From: Blastomonas sp.
GTDB lineage: Bacteria > Pseudomonadota > Alphaproteobacteria > Sphingomonadales > Sphingomonadaceae
NCBI RefSeq assembly: GCF_030373265.1
Contig: NZ_JAUCZC010000002.1
Location: 62,001 to 126,000, forward strand
Length of the DNA stretch: 64,000 bases
Direction: 5' to 3'
Shown: in pieces, positions 1-8,485 of the stretch
Numbering within the stretch: position 1 is the first letter of the stretch
Layout of the letters: each line of letters opens with the position of its first letter
Position numbers and translations under genes: made by a program
The notes under the pieces: model-generated
Database searches by the model: none
Told to the model about the DNA's origin: nothing
Seen by the model: the letters and a program-made list of their open reading frames with translations, nothing else

Positions 1-761
1 AGCTCAGCAAGAATGCCGGACATTCGACCGCGCTCCTCGATCTCGACCTGCATTTCGGCACCGGTGCGCTGACGATGGATCTCGAGCCGGGCCGCGGCCT
101 GACCGATGCAATCGACAACCCCAGCCGCATTGACGGTCTGTTCATCGAACGGGCGATGATCAAGGCGAACGACAAGCTGTCGATCCTCTCGGCCGAAGCG
201 CCGATCAGTTCGCCATTGATCACCGATGGGACTGCCTTCTTCCAGTTGCAGGAGGAATTCCGCCACGCGTTCGAGAACACCGTGGTCGACCTTCCGCGCC
301 AGATGTTGATCGACTATCCGCATCTCGTTTCCGAAACCAACATCGCGGTTCTGGTGACCGAACTGACCCTAGCGTCCGCCCGCGATGCCATCCGTCTGCT
401 GGCCTGGCTCAAAAGCAATGCGCCGGCCGCGCGCGTTCTGGTGGTGGCCAACAAGGTGCAGCCGACCGCCCTGGAGATCAGCCGCGCCGATTTCGAGACC
501 ACGATCGAACGCAAGATCGATTTCCTGATCCCCTCGGACCCCAAGACCGCAGCCCAGGCCGCGAAGCTTGGCCAGCCGTTCTGCGAGGCGGGCAAGACGA
601 CCAAGGCCGGCGCGGTGATGAAGTCGCTGACCGATCGTTGCCTGGGCATGGCGGAAGAAGAGGTCATGGTCGAAAAGGACAAGGGCGGAGCGAAGAAGTC
701 GCTTCTCGGCAAGTTCGGTGATTTCAAATCGCTGCTGCCGGTCAAGCCCGCCAGAAAGTAA
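1..761 (+). CDS. cpaE: CpaE/TadZ pilus assembly ATPase, C-terminal part (5' end outside window)
   Basis: The open frame runs in from base 3 with no stop, so the first in-frame ATG (75) is internal and the gene is cut by the window edge. About 253 residues are visible. The segment LLDLDLHFGTGAL is the Walker-A'-proximal beta strand region of CpaE/TadZ (MinD/ParA-like ATPases), which positions the Tad (Flp) pilus machine at the pole. The C-terminus is Lys-rich (KKSLLGKFGDFKSLLPVK), as in other sphingomonad CpaE proteins. The P-loop lies upstream and cannot be inspected. It is followed after 58 nt by tadB and then tadC, the usual end of a cpa/tad operon. Identity is from family pattern and gene context. 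Confidence 0.85.
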   Translation, partial: LSKNAGHSTALLDLDLHFGTGALTMDLEPGRGLTDAIDNPSRIDGLFIERAMIKANDKLSILSAEAPISSPLITDGTAFFQLQEEFRHAFENTVVDLPRQMLIDYPHLVSETNIAVLVTELTLASARDAIRLLAWLKSNAPAARVLVVANKVQPTALEISRADFETTIERKIDFLIPSDPKTAAQAAKLGQPFCEAGKTTKAGAVMKSLTDRCLGMAEEEVMVEKDKGGAKKSLLGKFGDFKSLLPVKPARK

Positions 762-770
762 CCGGCGCTG

Positions 771-795
771 CTGCCTCCCTGCGGGAGGAAGGCAG
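771..795. repeat. Short hairpin between cpaE and tadB
   Basis: CTGCCTCCC and GGGAGGaAGGCAG face each other across a TGC loop. It resembles the CCTCCC/GGGAGG palindromes found elsewhere in this window. It may be a minor interspersed repeat or an RNA stability element within the pilus operon. Confidence 0.5.
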
Positions 796-819
796 GCCCA
801 CAATGCGGACGGATTGCGC

Positions 820-1791
820 ATGAACATGGTGCAGACATTGCTGTTGGCCGCGGGCCTGATGACGGTGCTCGGACTGCTGGCCATGGCGTTCGTCGGGCCA
901 TCGCCGCGCAAGGAACTCCAGCGGCGCATTCTCGCCGTGCGCGAACGCTACAGCGAAAACGCCAGCGCCAAGGTCGAGGCCCAGATGCGCAAGGCAATCG
1001 CCAACCGCAAGCCGCGCTTCAACCAGACCGGCGAGGATCTGACCAAGGTTCAGATGCTCGCCCGCAGGCTGGCCATGACCGGCAAGAACTGGACGGTGAT
1101 GCAGTTTGCCCAGATGGTGATCGGCTTGGGTCTCGCCGTTGCGCTGCTCGTTTATTTGCGGTCGGGCCATCTCGTGATGAGCCTGTTCATCGGCTCGGCG
1201 CTCGGCTTTGGGCTGCCGCACATGGTGGTCGGCCACTTCATCAAGCGCCGCCTCAACGGGTTTACCAAGAACTTCCCCGACGCGATCGATCTGCTGGTGC
1301 GCGGCCTGCGCTCGGGCCTTCCGGTCACCGAGACGCTGCAGGTCGTCGCCAAGGAAATCCCCGGGCCTGTGGGCGAGGAGTTCAAGCTGGTCACCGAGCG
1401 GATCAAGATCGGTCGCTCGATGGAGGATGCGCTGCAGGAAAGCGCCAACCGGCTGCAGACGCCCGAGTTCAACTTCTTCTGCATCACTCTGGCGATCCAG
1501 CGGGAAACCGGCGGCAACTTGGCCGAAACCCTGTCCAATCTGGGAGCCGTGCTCCGCTCGCGCGCGCAGATGAAGCTCAAGATCCGCGCGCTGTCGTCCG
1601 AGTCCAAAGCATCGGCCTATATCGTGGGCTCGTTGCCGTTTCTGGTTTTCATCATGATCTGGTGGGTCAACCCCGATTATCTCGCCGGCTTCTTCAGCGA
1701 AGAACGCCTGATGATCGCGGGACTTGGCGGGCTGTTGTGGATGAGCATCGGGGTCTTCATCATGGCCAAGATGGTCAGTTTCGAAATCTGA
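820..1791 (+). CDS. tadB: Tad pilus inner-membrane platform protein TadB
   Basis: A 323-residue type II secretion system F-domain (T2SSF) protein. TadB and TadC form the inner-membrane platform on which the Tad ATPase assembles the Flp pilus. N-terminal hydrophobic segment (about residues 3-22), two central helices (about 95-135), the T2SSF domain (about 155-285, including NFPDAIDLLVRGLRSG) and C-terminal helices. I chose the ATG at 820 (alternative ATG at 826) because the upstream in-frame extension to 718 overlaps cpaE and has no family resemblance. Co-directional with cpaE and tadC, 18 nt before the latter. Confidence 0.93.
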   Translation: MNMVQTLLLAAGLMTVLGLLAMAFVGPSPRKELQRRILAVRERYSENASAKVEAQMRKAIANRKPRFNQTGEDLTKVQMLARRLAMTGKNWTVMQFAQMVIGLGLAVALLVYLRSGHLVMSLFIGSALGFGLPHMVVGHFIKRRLNGFTKNFPDAIDLLVRGLRSGLPVTETLQVVAKEIPGPVGEEFKLVTERIKIGRSMEDALQESANRLQTPEFNFFCITLAIQRETGGNLAETLSNLGAVLRSRAQMKLKIRALSSESKASAYIVGSLPFLVFIMIWWVNPDYLAGFFSEERLMIAGLGGLLWMSIGVFIMAKMVSFEI

Positions 1792-1809
1792 TCGGGGGAA
1801 GACGAAACC

Positions 1810-2808
1810 GTGCCTGACGCAGCCAATCCGACCCTGATGGGAATCGACGTTATCTTCGTCGCGACAATGCTGGCCGCGGTTGCGACGCTGGCTGTCCTGA
1901 TCGCGATCTATGCCGCCACCACCGTTCGCGACCCCATGGCCAAGCGGGTCAAGGCGCTGAGCGAACGGCGTGAGCAGCTCAAGGCCGGAATTACCGCGTC
2001 CACCGCCAAGAAGCGCACGCGCATCGTCCACAAGAGCGACACCACCGACAAGATGCGCAGCACGCTGCAATCCTTGCGGGTGCTGCAGGACGAACAGCTC
2101 AAGGCGGCGCAGCAGAAGCTGGCGCAGGCAGGCATCCGGTCCAAGGATGTCGCGGTCGCGATCATCTTCGGCCGCATGGTCATGCCGATCGTGCTTGGCG
2201 GCGGGGCTGCATTGCTGATCTATGGCTTTGGCATCCTGGTGCCCGACTGGACGCCGATGAAGAAGTTCGGACTGTTCGCGACGATCTTGCTGCTCAGCTA
2301 CAAGGCGCCCGATCTGTTCGTTCAGAACATCATCACCAAGCGCACCGACGCGATCCGCAAGGGCCTGCCCGATGCGCTCGATCTGCTGGTCATCTGCGCC
2401 GAAGCAGGCCTGACGGTCGATGCCGCCTTCAACCGCGTCGCAAAGGAACTGGGCCGCGCCTATCCTGAACTCGGTGACGAATTCGCGCTCACCGCGATCG
2501 AACTCGCCTTCCTCACCGAGCGGCGGCAGGCGTTCGAGAACCTGGCCTATCGCGTGGCGCTGGATTCGGTGCGCGGGGTGGTCACGACGATGATCCAGAC
2601 GGAGAAATACGGCACGCCGCTGGCCTCTGCGCTGCGCGTCCTGTCCGCCGAATTCCGCAACGAGCGCATGATGCGCGCGGAGGAAAAGGCCGCCCGTCTG
2701 CCGGCGATCATGACCGTGCCGCTGATCCTGTTCATCCTGCCGACGCTGTTCGTCGTCATCCTGGGCCCGGCCGCCTGTTCGATCGCGGACGCCTTCGCCA
2801 AGCAGTGA
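1810..2808 (+). CDS. tadC: Tad pilus inner-membrane platform protein TadC
   Basis: A 332-residue T2SSF-domain protein, partner of TadB. It starts with GTG at 1810, preceded by a GGGGAAGA ribosome-binding site at 1796. An N-terminal membrane segment is followed by a charged cytoplasmic stretch, paired central helices and the T2SSF motif GLPDALDLLVICAEAGL, with two C-terminal membrane helices. Last gene of the pilus operon. The convergent terminator-like hairpin 20 nt downstream could also end this transcript. Confidence 0.93.
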   Translation: MPDAANPTLMGIDVIFVATMLAAVATLAVLIAIYAATTVRDPMAKRVKALSERREQLKAGITASTAKKRTRIVHKSDTTDKMRSTLQSLRVLQDEQLKAAQQKLAQAGIRSKDVAVAIIFGRMVMPIVLGGGAALLIYGFGILVPDWTPMKKFGLFATILLLSYKAPDLFVQNIITKRTDAIRKGLPDALDLLVICAEAGLTVDAAFNRVAKELGRAYPELGDEFALTAIELAFLTERRQAFENLAYRVALDSVRGVVTTMIQTEKYGTPLASALRVLSAEFRNERMMRAEEKAARLPAIMTVPLILFILPTLFVVILGPAACSIADAFAKQ

Positions 2809-2827
2809 CGCCGGCGGCACAGCCACC

Positions 2828-2863
2828 AAAAAAAGGGGCGATCCCGCCAAACGGAATCGCCCC
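2828..2863 (-). terminator. Rho-independent terminator of the TonB receptor gene
   Basis: On the minus strand GGGGCGAT (2863-2856) pairs with ATCGCCCC (2842-2835) and is followed directly by seven T residues (2834-2828). This is a classical intrinsic terminator about 80 nt downstream of the receptor stop codon. On the plus strand the A-run precedes the stem, so the element acts mainly leftwards. Confidence 0.88.
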
Positions 2864-2941
2864 AGTCCACTGATGTACACCGCTTGAAGGTTCGCCCTTG
2901 CAGGCTGGCGATCAGGCGGTGTCCCCCATCAATTCCTTAGA

Positions 2942-5479
2942 TCAGTATTTCGCACGCACCGTGAGACCGTACATGCGCGGCTCTTCGACAAAGCCGATGC
3001 GCGAGCGGGTGCCTGCGCCACCGCGAAGCGGCGTGTTGGCGGTGATGCCGCGGGTGATCTCGTTGTTGAGGTTGGTGCCCCACAGTTCGAACGAGAATCG
3101 GTCATCGGGCGTAGTGAAGCCAAGCCGCGCGTTCATCTTGAAATAGCTCTGCTGGATGTCGAGCGGGATCGGCAGGCCATTGGTATCCAGCGGCGAGGTG
3201 CTGGTGCGCCGGTCGTCCGAATAGTTGATGTTGAAGTTGGCCAGCATCTTCCAACCGGAATCGGTGATCTGGTTGTCATAGGTGATGCCGGCGACACCGT
3301 TGAACTTGGGCGCGTTGGTCAGGTCCGCACCGCACAGGCTGCGCACCGTCTGCAGGGTCGCGGCATTGCCGACCACACCATTGGCGCAATTGCCGGGATA
3401 GCGTGCATCGGCATAGGTCACGGCAACGTTGACCGAGATGCCCGAGTCGAACTGGCCGAACATTTCAAGCTCGGCACCGGTCGATTTGGCGGCCGCGACG
3501 TTGAACGTCTGGAACTGGACGCCGGTGAACTCGAGAACCTGGAAATCGGTCATGTCCATGTGGAACAGCGCCAGGTTGGCACGGATGCGGCCATTGGCGA
3601 ACTCGGTCTTGATCCCTGCCTCATAGGCATCGACCTTTTCCGAATTGAAGCGCGGATCATTGCCATTGGCCGCTGCAGCGGGATCGAGGTTGAAACCACC
3701 CGACTTGAAGCCGCGGCTGAACCCGGCATAGGCCAGGAAACCGTTGTTGCTGTTATAGGCCAGCTGCGCGGTATAGGTCAGCTCGTCGTCCTTGAAGACC
3801 TCGTTGAACTCGCGCGGCAGCGGAAGTCCCGGGATCGAGCTTGCGAGCACGGTCCCGCCGGTACCGGGCACGGTAATGCCCACCGATGTGGCGAACGGGA
3901 AGCAGGTGGCACCCAATGCGCCTGCCCGGAGCGCAGCCGGGATGGCACCGGTGATCACGCCGTTGGTGATCGCCTGGCAGGCAGGCGAGGATGCTGCAAG
4001 CTGGTCGAAGCTGCCCCGCTTCTTCTCGTCGACATAGCGTGCACCGAGTGTCAGGCTCAGATTGTCGGTGAAATTGATGACGTTATGCGTGAAGATCGAG
4101 AAGCTCTCGGCATCCTGCTGGAAGCGGTTGACTGCAAAGTTGCCCGCTGCATTGACCGGAACCCCGCCATTGCCCAGCGCGGTCAGCGCAAACAGCGGAT
4201 TGACGCCAGCGAGGTTGCCGAAGTTGCCCGCGCTGACGGCCCGCTGATAGTCGGTGCCCAGGGTCATCGACTGCACTTCGTCGATCTGCTCGTCCGAATA
4301 ATAGACGCCGACGAGGAAATCGAGCGCATCGTTGAACGCACTGCCCTGGAACCGCAGTTCGTGGGTCATCGTTTCGATCGGACCACCGGTACGCGGGAAA
4401 CCCGGAGCCGAGGTCGATCCGCGCCCGGTGCTGAACAGGTTGAGACTGACGAAATCGGATTCTTGCGCCGATTCCGCCTCAAAATGGCGGAACGAGCCGA
4501 TATACGTCATCTGCGCGGGGCCGAGATCCCATTTCAGTTCGCCCGAAAAGCCATACTGTTCGGTGTTGTTGAGGAACTGTTGGCTGTTGGTCTGCAGGTC
4601 CCTGAGCGCCTGAGGGCCGGACACCGCCACGCCGTCATTGGGAAGACCGTTGAACGCGAAGAACGGCTGCAGTTCGGTTTCGCGCACGATCACGGCATCG
4701 CAGCAATTCTCGTTCGCCTTGGCGTAATCACCGATCAGACGCAGGCTGATGTCGGGCGAAGGCTCCCACAGCAACTGGCCACGGATGACATAGCGGTCAC
4801 GATTGCTGCTTTCCGCACCCGGGACGCCGACACTTTTCAGGAAGCCGTCACGCTTGCGATAGGCGCCCGACACCCGCAAGCCGAGTTGATCGCTGACCAG
4901 CGGGACGCTGACCCCGGCCTGGACGTTGAAGAAATCATAATTGCCGTAGGTGAAGTTGCCGAAGGCTTCGACCTTGGTCAGATTGGGGCGCTTGGTGGTC
5001 AGGTTGAGCGCACCGGCCGAGGTGTTGCGACCGAACAAGGTACCCTGCGGCCCGCGCAGAATTTCCAGCCGCTCCAGATCGAGCAGATCGCCCAGCGCGA
5101 TGCCGGGACGCGATTGATAGACGCCATCGATGAACACGCCGACCGAGCTTTCCAGCCCGGTGTTGTTGCCGGTGGTGCCGACACCGCGGATGCGGATAGA
5201 GGTGCCCTGGCTTTCGGTCTGTGACGACTGAACGTTGAAGCTTGGCGAGATCGAGGTCAGGGATTTGATGTCCTGAACGTTCTGGCGGTCGAGCTGCTCG
5301 GGGCTGACCGCGGTCACCGCGATCGGAATGTCCTGCACGTCGGCGGCGCGCAGCGTCGCGGTGACGATGATCACATCCCGCTCAGGGGCTTCCCTGTCTT
5401 GCGCATCCTGCGCCTGAGCCATCGATGTCATTGAGACAGTGCAAAGCAAGCCTAGAACGGGCTTCCACGAAGTGCGCAT
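2942..5479 (-). CDS. TonB-dependent outer-membrane receptor
   Basis: 845 residues from the ATG at 5479, which has a strong Shine-Dalgarno (GAGAAGAGG) 3 nt upstream; the longer frame to 5545 has no such site. Signal peptide about residues 1-24 (cut after AQA). The TonB-box-like DVIIVTAT precedes a plug domain with DIPIAV, RIRGVGTTG and RGPQGTLFGRNTSAG, then a 22-strand barrel ending in the aromatic residue of VRAKY. This is the subfamily abundant in sphingomonads, often for hydrophobic, aromatic or terpenoid substrates. The substrate cannot be read from sequence. It is divergent from a CoA-transferase family III gene, so a shared catabolic or uptake function is possible but unproven. Confidence 0.93.
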   Translation of the reverse strand: MRTSWKPVLGLLCTVSMTSMAQAQDAQDREAPERDVIIVTATLRAADVQDIPIAVTAVSPEQLDRQNVQDIKSLTSISPSFNVQSSQTESQGTSIRIRGVGTTGNNTGLESSVGVFIDGVYQSRPGIALGDLLDLERLEILRGPQGTLFGRNTSAGALNLTTKRPNLTKVEAFGNFTYGNYDFFNVQAGVSVPLVSDQLGLRVSGAYRKRDGFLKSVGVPGAESSNRDRYVIRGQLLWEPSPDISLRLIGDYAKANENCCDAVIVRETELQPFFAFNGLPNDGVAVSGPQALRDLQTNSQQFLNNTEQYGFSGELKWDLGPAQMTYIGSFRHFEAESAQESDFVSLNLFSTGRGSTSAPGFPRTGGPIETMTHELRFQGSAFNDALDFLVGVYYSDEQIDEVQSMTLGTDYQRAVSAGNFGNLAGVNPLFALTALGNGGVPVNAAGNFAVNRFQQDAESFSIFTHNVINFTDNLSLTLGARYVDEKKRGSFDQLAASSPACQAITNGVITGAIPAALRAGALGATCFPFATSVGITVPGTGGTVLASSIPGLPLPREFNEVFKDDELTYTAQLAYNSNNGFLAYAGFSRGFKSGGFNLDPAAAANGNDPRFNSEKVDAYEAGIKTEFANGRIRANLALFHMDMTDFQVLEFTGVQFQTFNVAAAKSTGAELEMFGQFDSGISVNVAVTYADARYPGNCANGVVGNAATLQTVRSLCGADLTNAPKFNGVAGITYDNQITDSGWKMLANFNINYSDDRRTSTSPLDTNGLPIPLDIQQSYFKMNARLGFTTPDDRFSFELWGTNLNNEITRGITANTPLRGGAGTRSRIGFVEEPRMYGLTVRAKY

Positions 5480-5820
5480 CCTCTTCTCCCACAAGCAAAG
5501 TGTTGTTCTTGCTCTTTTGCCCCCATCACTCTTCAGGCGATGCAAGGTGCAGTCAGAAAATTGTCACAACACGTGCCGCATTGCAATTTTTTAATGCAGT
5601 AGTGTGCATTTTGCATGTTTATCTAACGCGCAGAAATCCGGGCTTTATGGCTATACTGCAGTGCAACATCGACTTGACGTTACGGTAAGTTGCTGTTGTC
5701 AGTCGTCATTACCGGCTGGTGCGGCGGTGCAACAGCAATGCTGCCAAAAACACGCTTGCAAAGCCCGCCCCGGACGTTAGCGTCCCCCGTTTTAATCGAT
5801 TAATTAAACGGAAGAGTGAC
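5480..5820. promoter_or_regulatory. Divergent promoter region with palindromes
   Basis: This 341-nt A+T-rich spacer separates the TonB receptor (leftward) and the racemase-like gene (rightward). It holds a hairpin GCATT...AATGC near 5580, GGACG-ttag-CGTCC near 5772, and an inverted repeat at 5787-5811 (CCGTTT...AAACGG) enclosing the perfect palindrome TTAATCGATTAA (5792-5803). The last lies just before the ribosome-binding site of the racemase gene and is a good operator candidate. No regulator gene is adjacent. Confidence 0.5.
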
Positions 5821-6870
5821 ATGGCTGGAGCGCTTGCAGGGGTTACGATCATCGAACTGGCGGGCATCGGTCCCGGTCCATTTGCCGGGATGATGCTCGC
5901 CGATCATGGTGCCCGGGTGATTCGCGTCGAACGCGCGTCGAACCGCTCAACGGTGGGCGATGCGGGCAATCGCGATGTCCTCAACCGCAACCGCGAGATC
6001 GTGACCGCAGATCTCAAGTCGCCCGAGGGGGTGGCCCAGGTACGCGACCTGGCGCGCGCCGCCGATGGCCTGATCGAAGGCTTCCGCCCCGGTGTGATGG
6101 AGAGGTTGGGCCTGGGACCCGATGTGCTGCTCGCCGATAACCCTGCACTGGTTTACGGCCGGATGACCGGCTGGGGCCAGACCGGACCTTATGCGCCGCT
6201 GGCCGGGCACGACATCAACTATATCGCGCTGTCGGGCGCGCTGCACAGCTATGGCCGCGCGGGCGAAAAGCCGACCCCGCCGGTCAATGCGGTGGGCGAC
6301 TTCGGCGGTGGCGGCATGATGATGGCGTTCGGCATGCTCGCGGGCATCCTGTCGGCGCGCAGCACCGGCAAGGGCCAGGTGATCGACTGCGCAATGACCG
6401 ATGGTGCCGCGATCCTGTCGGCAATGACCTACACCTTTCTCGGCAACGGCCAGTGGCGCGACGAGCGCGGGGTCAACCTGCTCGATACCGGCGCGCATTT
6501 CTACGACACCTATGCATGCGCCGATGGCAAATATGTCTCGATCGGGTCGATCGAGCCCCAGTTCTATGCGCTGCTCCGTGAAAAGGCAGGCCTCACCGAC
6601 CCGGCGTTCGACGCGCAGATGGACCCCCGCCAATGGGGCCCGCTCAAGGAAAAGCTCACTGCGCTGTTCCTGACCAAGACCCGTGACGAATGGTGTGCCA
6701 TCATGGAACATACCGACATCTGCTTCGCCCCGGTGCTGAGCCTGACCGAAGCGCCCGACCATCCGCACAACAAGCAGCGCGGCACGTTCGTCGAGGCCGG
6801 CGGCCTGCTGCAACCCGCGCCCGCGCCAAGGTTCAGCGAGACCCCTGCGCCCCCGGTGCGGATGGGGTGA
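5821..6870 (+). CDS. Alpha-methylacyl-CoA racemase-like CoA-transferase family III protein
   Basis: 349 residues from the ATG at 5821 (ribosome-binding site GGAAGAG). A CaiB/BaiF-family fold whose motifs fit the racemase branch: His130 in GHDINY, Asp160 in GDFGGGGM and Glu245 in IEPQFY. These match the catalytic His126/Asp156/Glu241 of the mycobacterial racemase with a constant offset of 4. Expected reaction: epimerisation of 2-methylacyl-CoA thioesters in branched-chain or sterol/isoprenoid side-chain degradation. Its last 38 nt overlap the end of the convergent gene at 6833-7411. A formyl-CoA or other acyl-CoA transferase is less likely because the transferase nucleophile Asp context is absent. 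Confidence 0.88.
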   Translation: MAGALAGVTIIELAGIGPGPFAGMMLADHGARVIRVERASNRSTVGDAGNRDVLNRNREIVTADLKSPEGVAQVRDLARAADGLIEGFRPGVMERLGLGPDVLLADNPALVYGRMTGWGQTGPYAPLAGHDINYIALSGALHSYGRAGEKPTPPVNAVGDFGGGGMMMAFGMLAGILSARSTGKGQVIDCAMTDGAAILSAMTYTFLGNGQWRDERGVNLLDTGAHFYDTYACADGKYVSIGSIEPQFYALLREKAGLTDPAFDAQMDPRQWGPLKEKLTALFLTKTRDEWCAIMEHTDICFAPVLSLTEAPDHPHNKQRGTFVEAGGLLQPAPAPRFSETPAPPVRMG

Positions 6871-7411
6871 CGGAAGGGGCCTTGCCCTCTGCGGCTAATT
6901 CTGTCCTAAAATGCTGGAGATTGGTGGCAAGGCTTTGCACGGCAGAACGTAATCCAAGCAGCATGTCTTGAGCCATGGCTTCATCGATAAAAGTACGACT
7001 TGTCGTGGAATTGGCTTCTGACAACGTAATCATTTTGAACTCGGCCAGCCAAGAGCCTTCTCTGCTTGCGTATACCGTCATAGCACTATGGTTGAGGATG
7101 TTTCGCCATGCTCCCTGAGACTGAAATTTGTCTAATGATTGCGATGCCTTGCGAGCCCGCTTGAGAGCCTTGATATCGGGCTGGGAAAAGCGTGCAGCCA
7201 GTTCGGCAACCTTGTGCCCGAAGAGGTGCCCCGTCTTCGACCCAGAGCTTTTGCCTGTCACCTTTCGCAAAAGCGCGATCGTTTCGGAAATGGCATACTC
7301 CGCCTCGGAATAGCAGCTCATACATTTTGCGCGCCATATATGGACCGTGTCTTCAACCGGTTCCCAACCACAGGCGGCCTCTTCGGCGAGATTCCAAGTA
7401 ATCGCGTTCAT
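6833..7411 (-). CDS. Hypothetical protein, low-G+C orphan
   Basis: 192 residues, not recognised. Visible features are a CxxC pair (Cys30, Cys33) in WRAKCMSCYSEAEYA, a basic central stretch (KALKRARKASQSLDK) and otherwise helical character, with no signal peptide or membrane segment. The 3' end overlaps the convergent racemase-like gene by 38 nt. Base composition is visibly lower in G+C, and codon use less biased, than the flanking genes, which suggests recent acquisition. The Cys pair could bind metal or be incidental. Coding status is supported by length and lack of a better frame, not by a known family. Confidence 0.6.
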   Translation of the reverse strand: MNAITWNLAEEAACGWEPVEDTVHIWRAKCMSCYSEAEYAISETIALLRKVTGKSSGSKTGHLFGHKVAELAARFSQPDIKALKRARKASQSLDKFQSQGAWRNILNHSAMTVYASREGSWLAEFKMITLSEANSTTSRTFIDEAMAQDMLLGLRSAVQSLATNLQHFRTELAAEGKAPSVTPSAPGAQGSR

Positions 7412-7462
7412 ATGAACGAAGCTATCTTTATTCTCTTTCCAATTCGTTTCCTCGAATTGTTG

Positions 7463-8386
7463 TCACACAAACACGCTCCACCCGGTCGCTTCCACCAGCT
7501 CTTCGAGCGCGATCGCGCCAACCAGCGAGGTGCCGAAGGCGTTGAGACCGGGCGACCAGACCGCGATCGCGCCGTGGCCCGGCGCGATGCACAGGATGCC
7601 GCCGCCCACGCCGCTCTTGCCCGGCAGGCCGATGCGATAGGCAAAGTCGCCGCTGTTGTCGTAATGGCCGCAGCTCATCATCACCGCATTGATCCGGCGG
7701 CAGTTCTCGGGCGTGACGAGCTGCTCGCGGTTGATTGGATCGCGCCCGTCGAACGCCAGGAACAGGGCAGCGCGCGCCAGCTGGCGGCAGCTCATTTGCA
7801 CGGCGCACTGGCGAAAATAGGCATGCAGCGCGTCTTCCACCGGGTTGGCCATGTTGCCGAACGCCGCCATGAAATAGGCCAGCGCGCGGTTGCGCGATCC
7901 GGTGGCCGATTCCGACTGTGCCACCTCTTCGTCGATTCCGATCGTGTCATCGCCCGACAGCCGGTGAAAGCGCGCCAGCAGTTCGTCCAGCATCGCGTCG
8001 CGGTTGCTTGCGGCGACCAGCATGTCGGTCACTGCGATCGCGCCGGCGTTGATCAGCGGATTGCGGGGAATGCCTTTTTCGTTTTCCAGCTGGACGATCG
8101 AATTGAACGCGCTGCCCGAAGGTTCGCGGCCCACCCTGCCCCACACATCCTCGCCATAGTGCCGAAGCGCCATCGACAGCGTGAACACCTTGGATATCGA
8201 CTGGATCGAGAACAGCTCATGGCTGTCACCCAGCGTGACCATCTCGCCATTGCCTTGCACGATCGCCAACCCGAACTTGTGCGGATCGACCCTGCCGAGC
8301 GCGGGAATGTAATCCGCCACCTTGCCGCTGCCGATATGGGGCGCAACCGCTGTCTCGATCCGTGCGGTGATCGCCTGCCAGTTCAT
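7463..8386 (-). CDS. glsA: Glutaminase
   Basis: 307 residues from the ATG at 8386, the standard length of bacterial glutaminase A; the upstream extension to 8440 lacks similarity. A serine beta-lactamase-like fold that hydrolyses L-glutamine to glutamate and ammonia. The nucleophile/base pair is Ser63-x-x-Lys66 in FSIQSISKVF. Other family motifs are NAGAIAV, SESATGSRNRALAY and KSGVGGGI. Cytoplasmic. Divergent from the carrier gene at 8486 across a 99-nt spacer that must hold both promoters. Confidence 0.95.
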   Translation of the reverse strand: MNWQAITARIETAVAPHIGSGKVADYIPALGRVDPHKFGLAIVQGNGEMVTLGDSHELFSIQSISKVFTLSMALRHYGEDVWGRVGREPSGSAFNSIVQLENEKGIPRNPLINAGAIAVTDMLVAASNRDAMLDELLARFHRLSGDDTIGIDEEVAQSESATGSRNRALAYFMAAFGNMANPVEDALHAYFRQCAVQMSCRQLARAALFLAFDGRDPINREQLVTPENCRRINAVMMSCGHYDNSGDFAYRIGLPGKSGVGGGILCIAPGHGAIAVWSPGLNAFGTSLVGAIALEELVEATGWSVFV

Positions 8387-8485
8387 TGCTTCGCCCCCGG
8401 TTGTGTCCTGGCCTCTGTGTCGCATCCCGCAGGCTGCCAAGCAAGGCGTTGCGCCGCCAGCAGAAACATAGCAGGGGGAACGCCT

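Noticed and set aside
742-2880. 712-residue open frame antisense to tadB/tadC
   Set aside because: His/Gln/Arg/Asp-rich composition typical of a shadow of a G+C-rich gene; no start site or family motif, and it covers well-supported genes.
3560-5224. 554-residue open frame antisense to the TonB receptor
   Set aside because: Shadow frame in high-G+C sequence; the opposite strand encodes a complete receptor with signal peptide, plug and barrel end.
7139-8485. N-terminal extension that would fuse a long peptide to the SBF-like carrier
   Set aside because: It is antisense to glutaminase; the carrier has its own ATG and ribosome-binding site at 8486.
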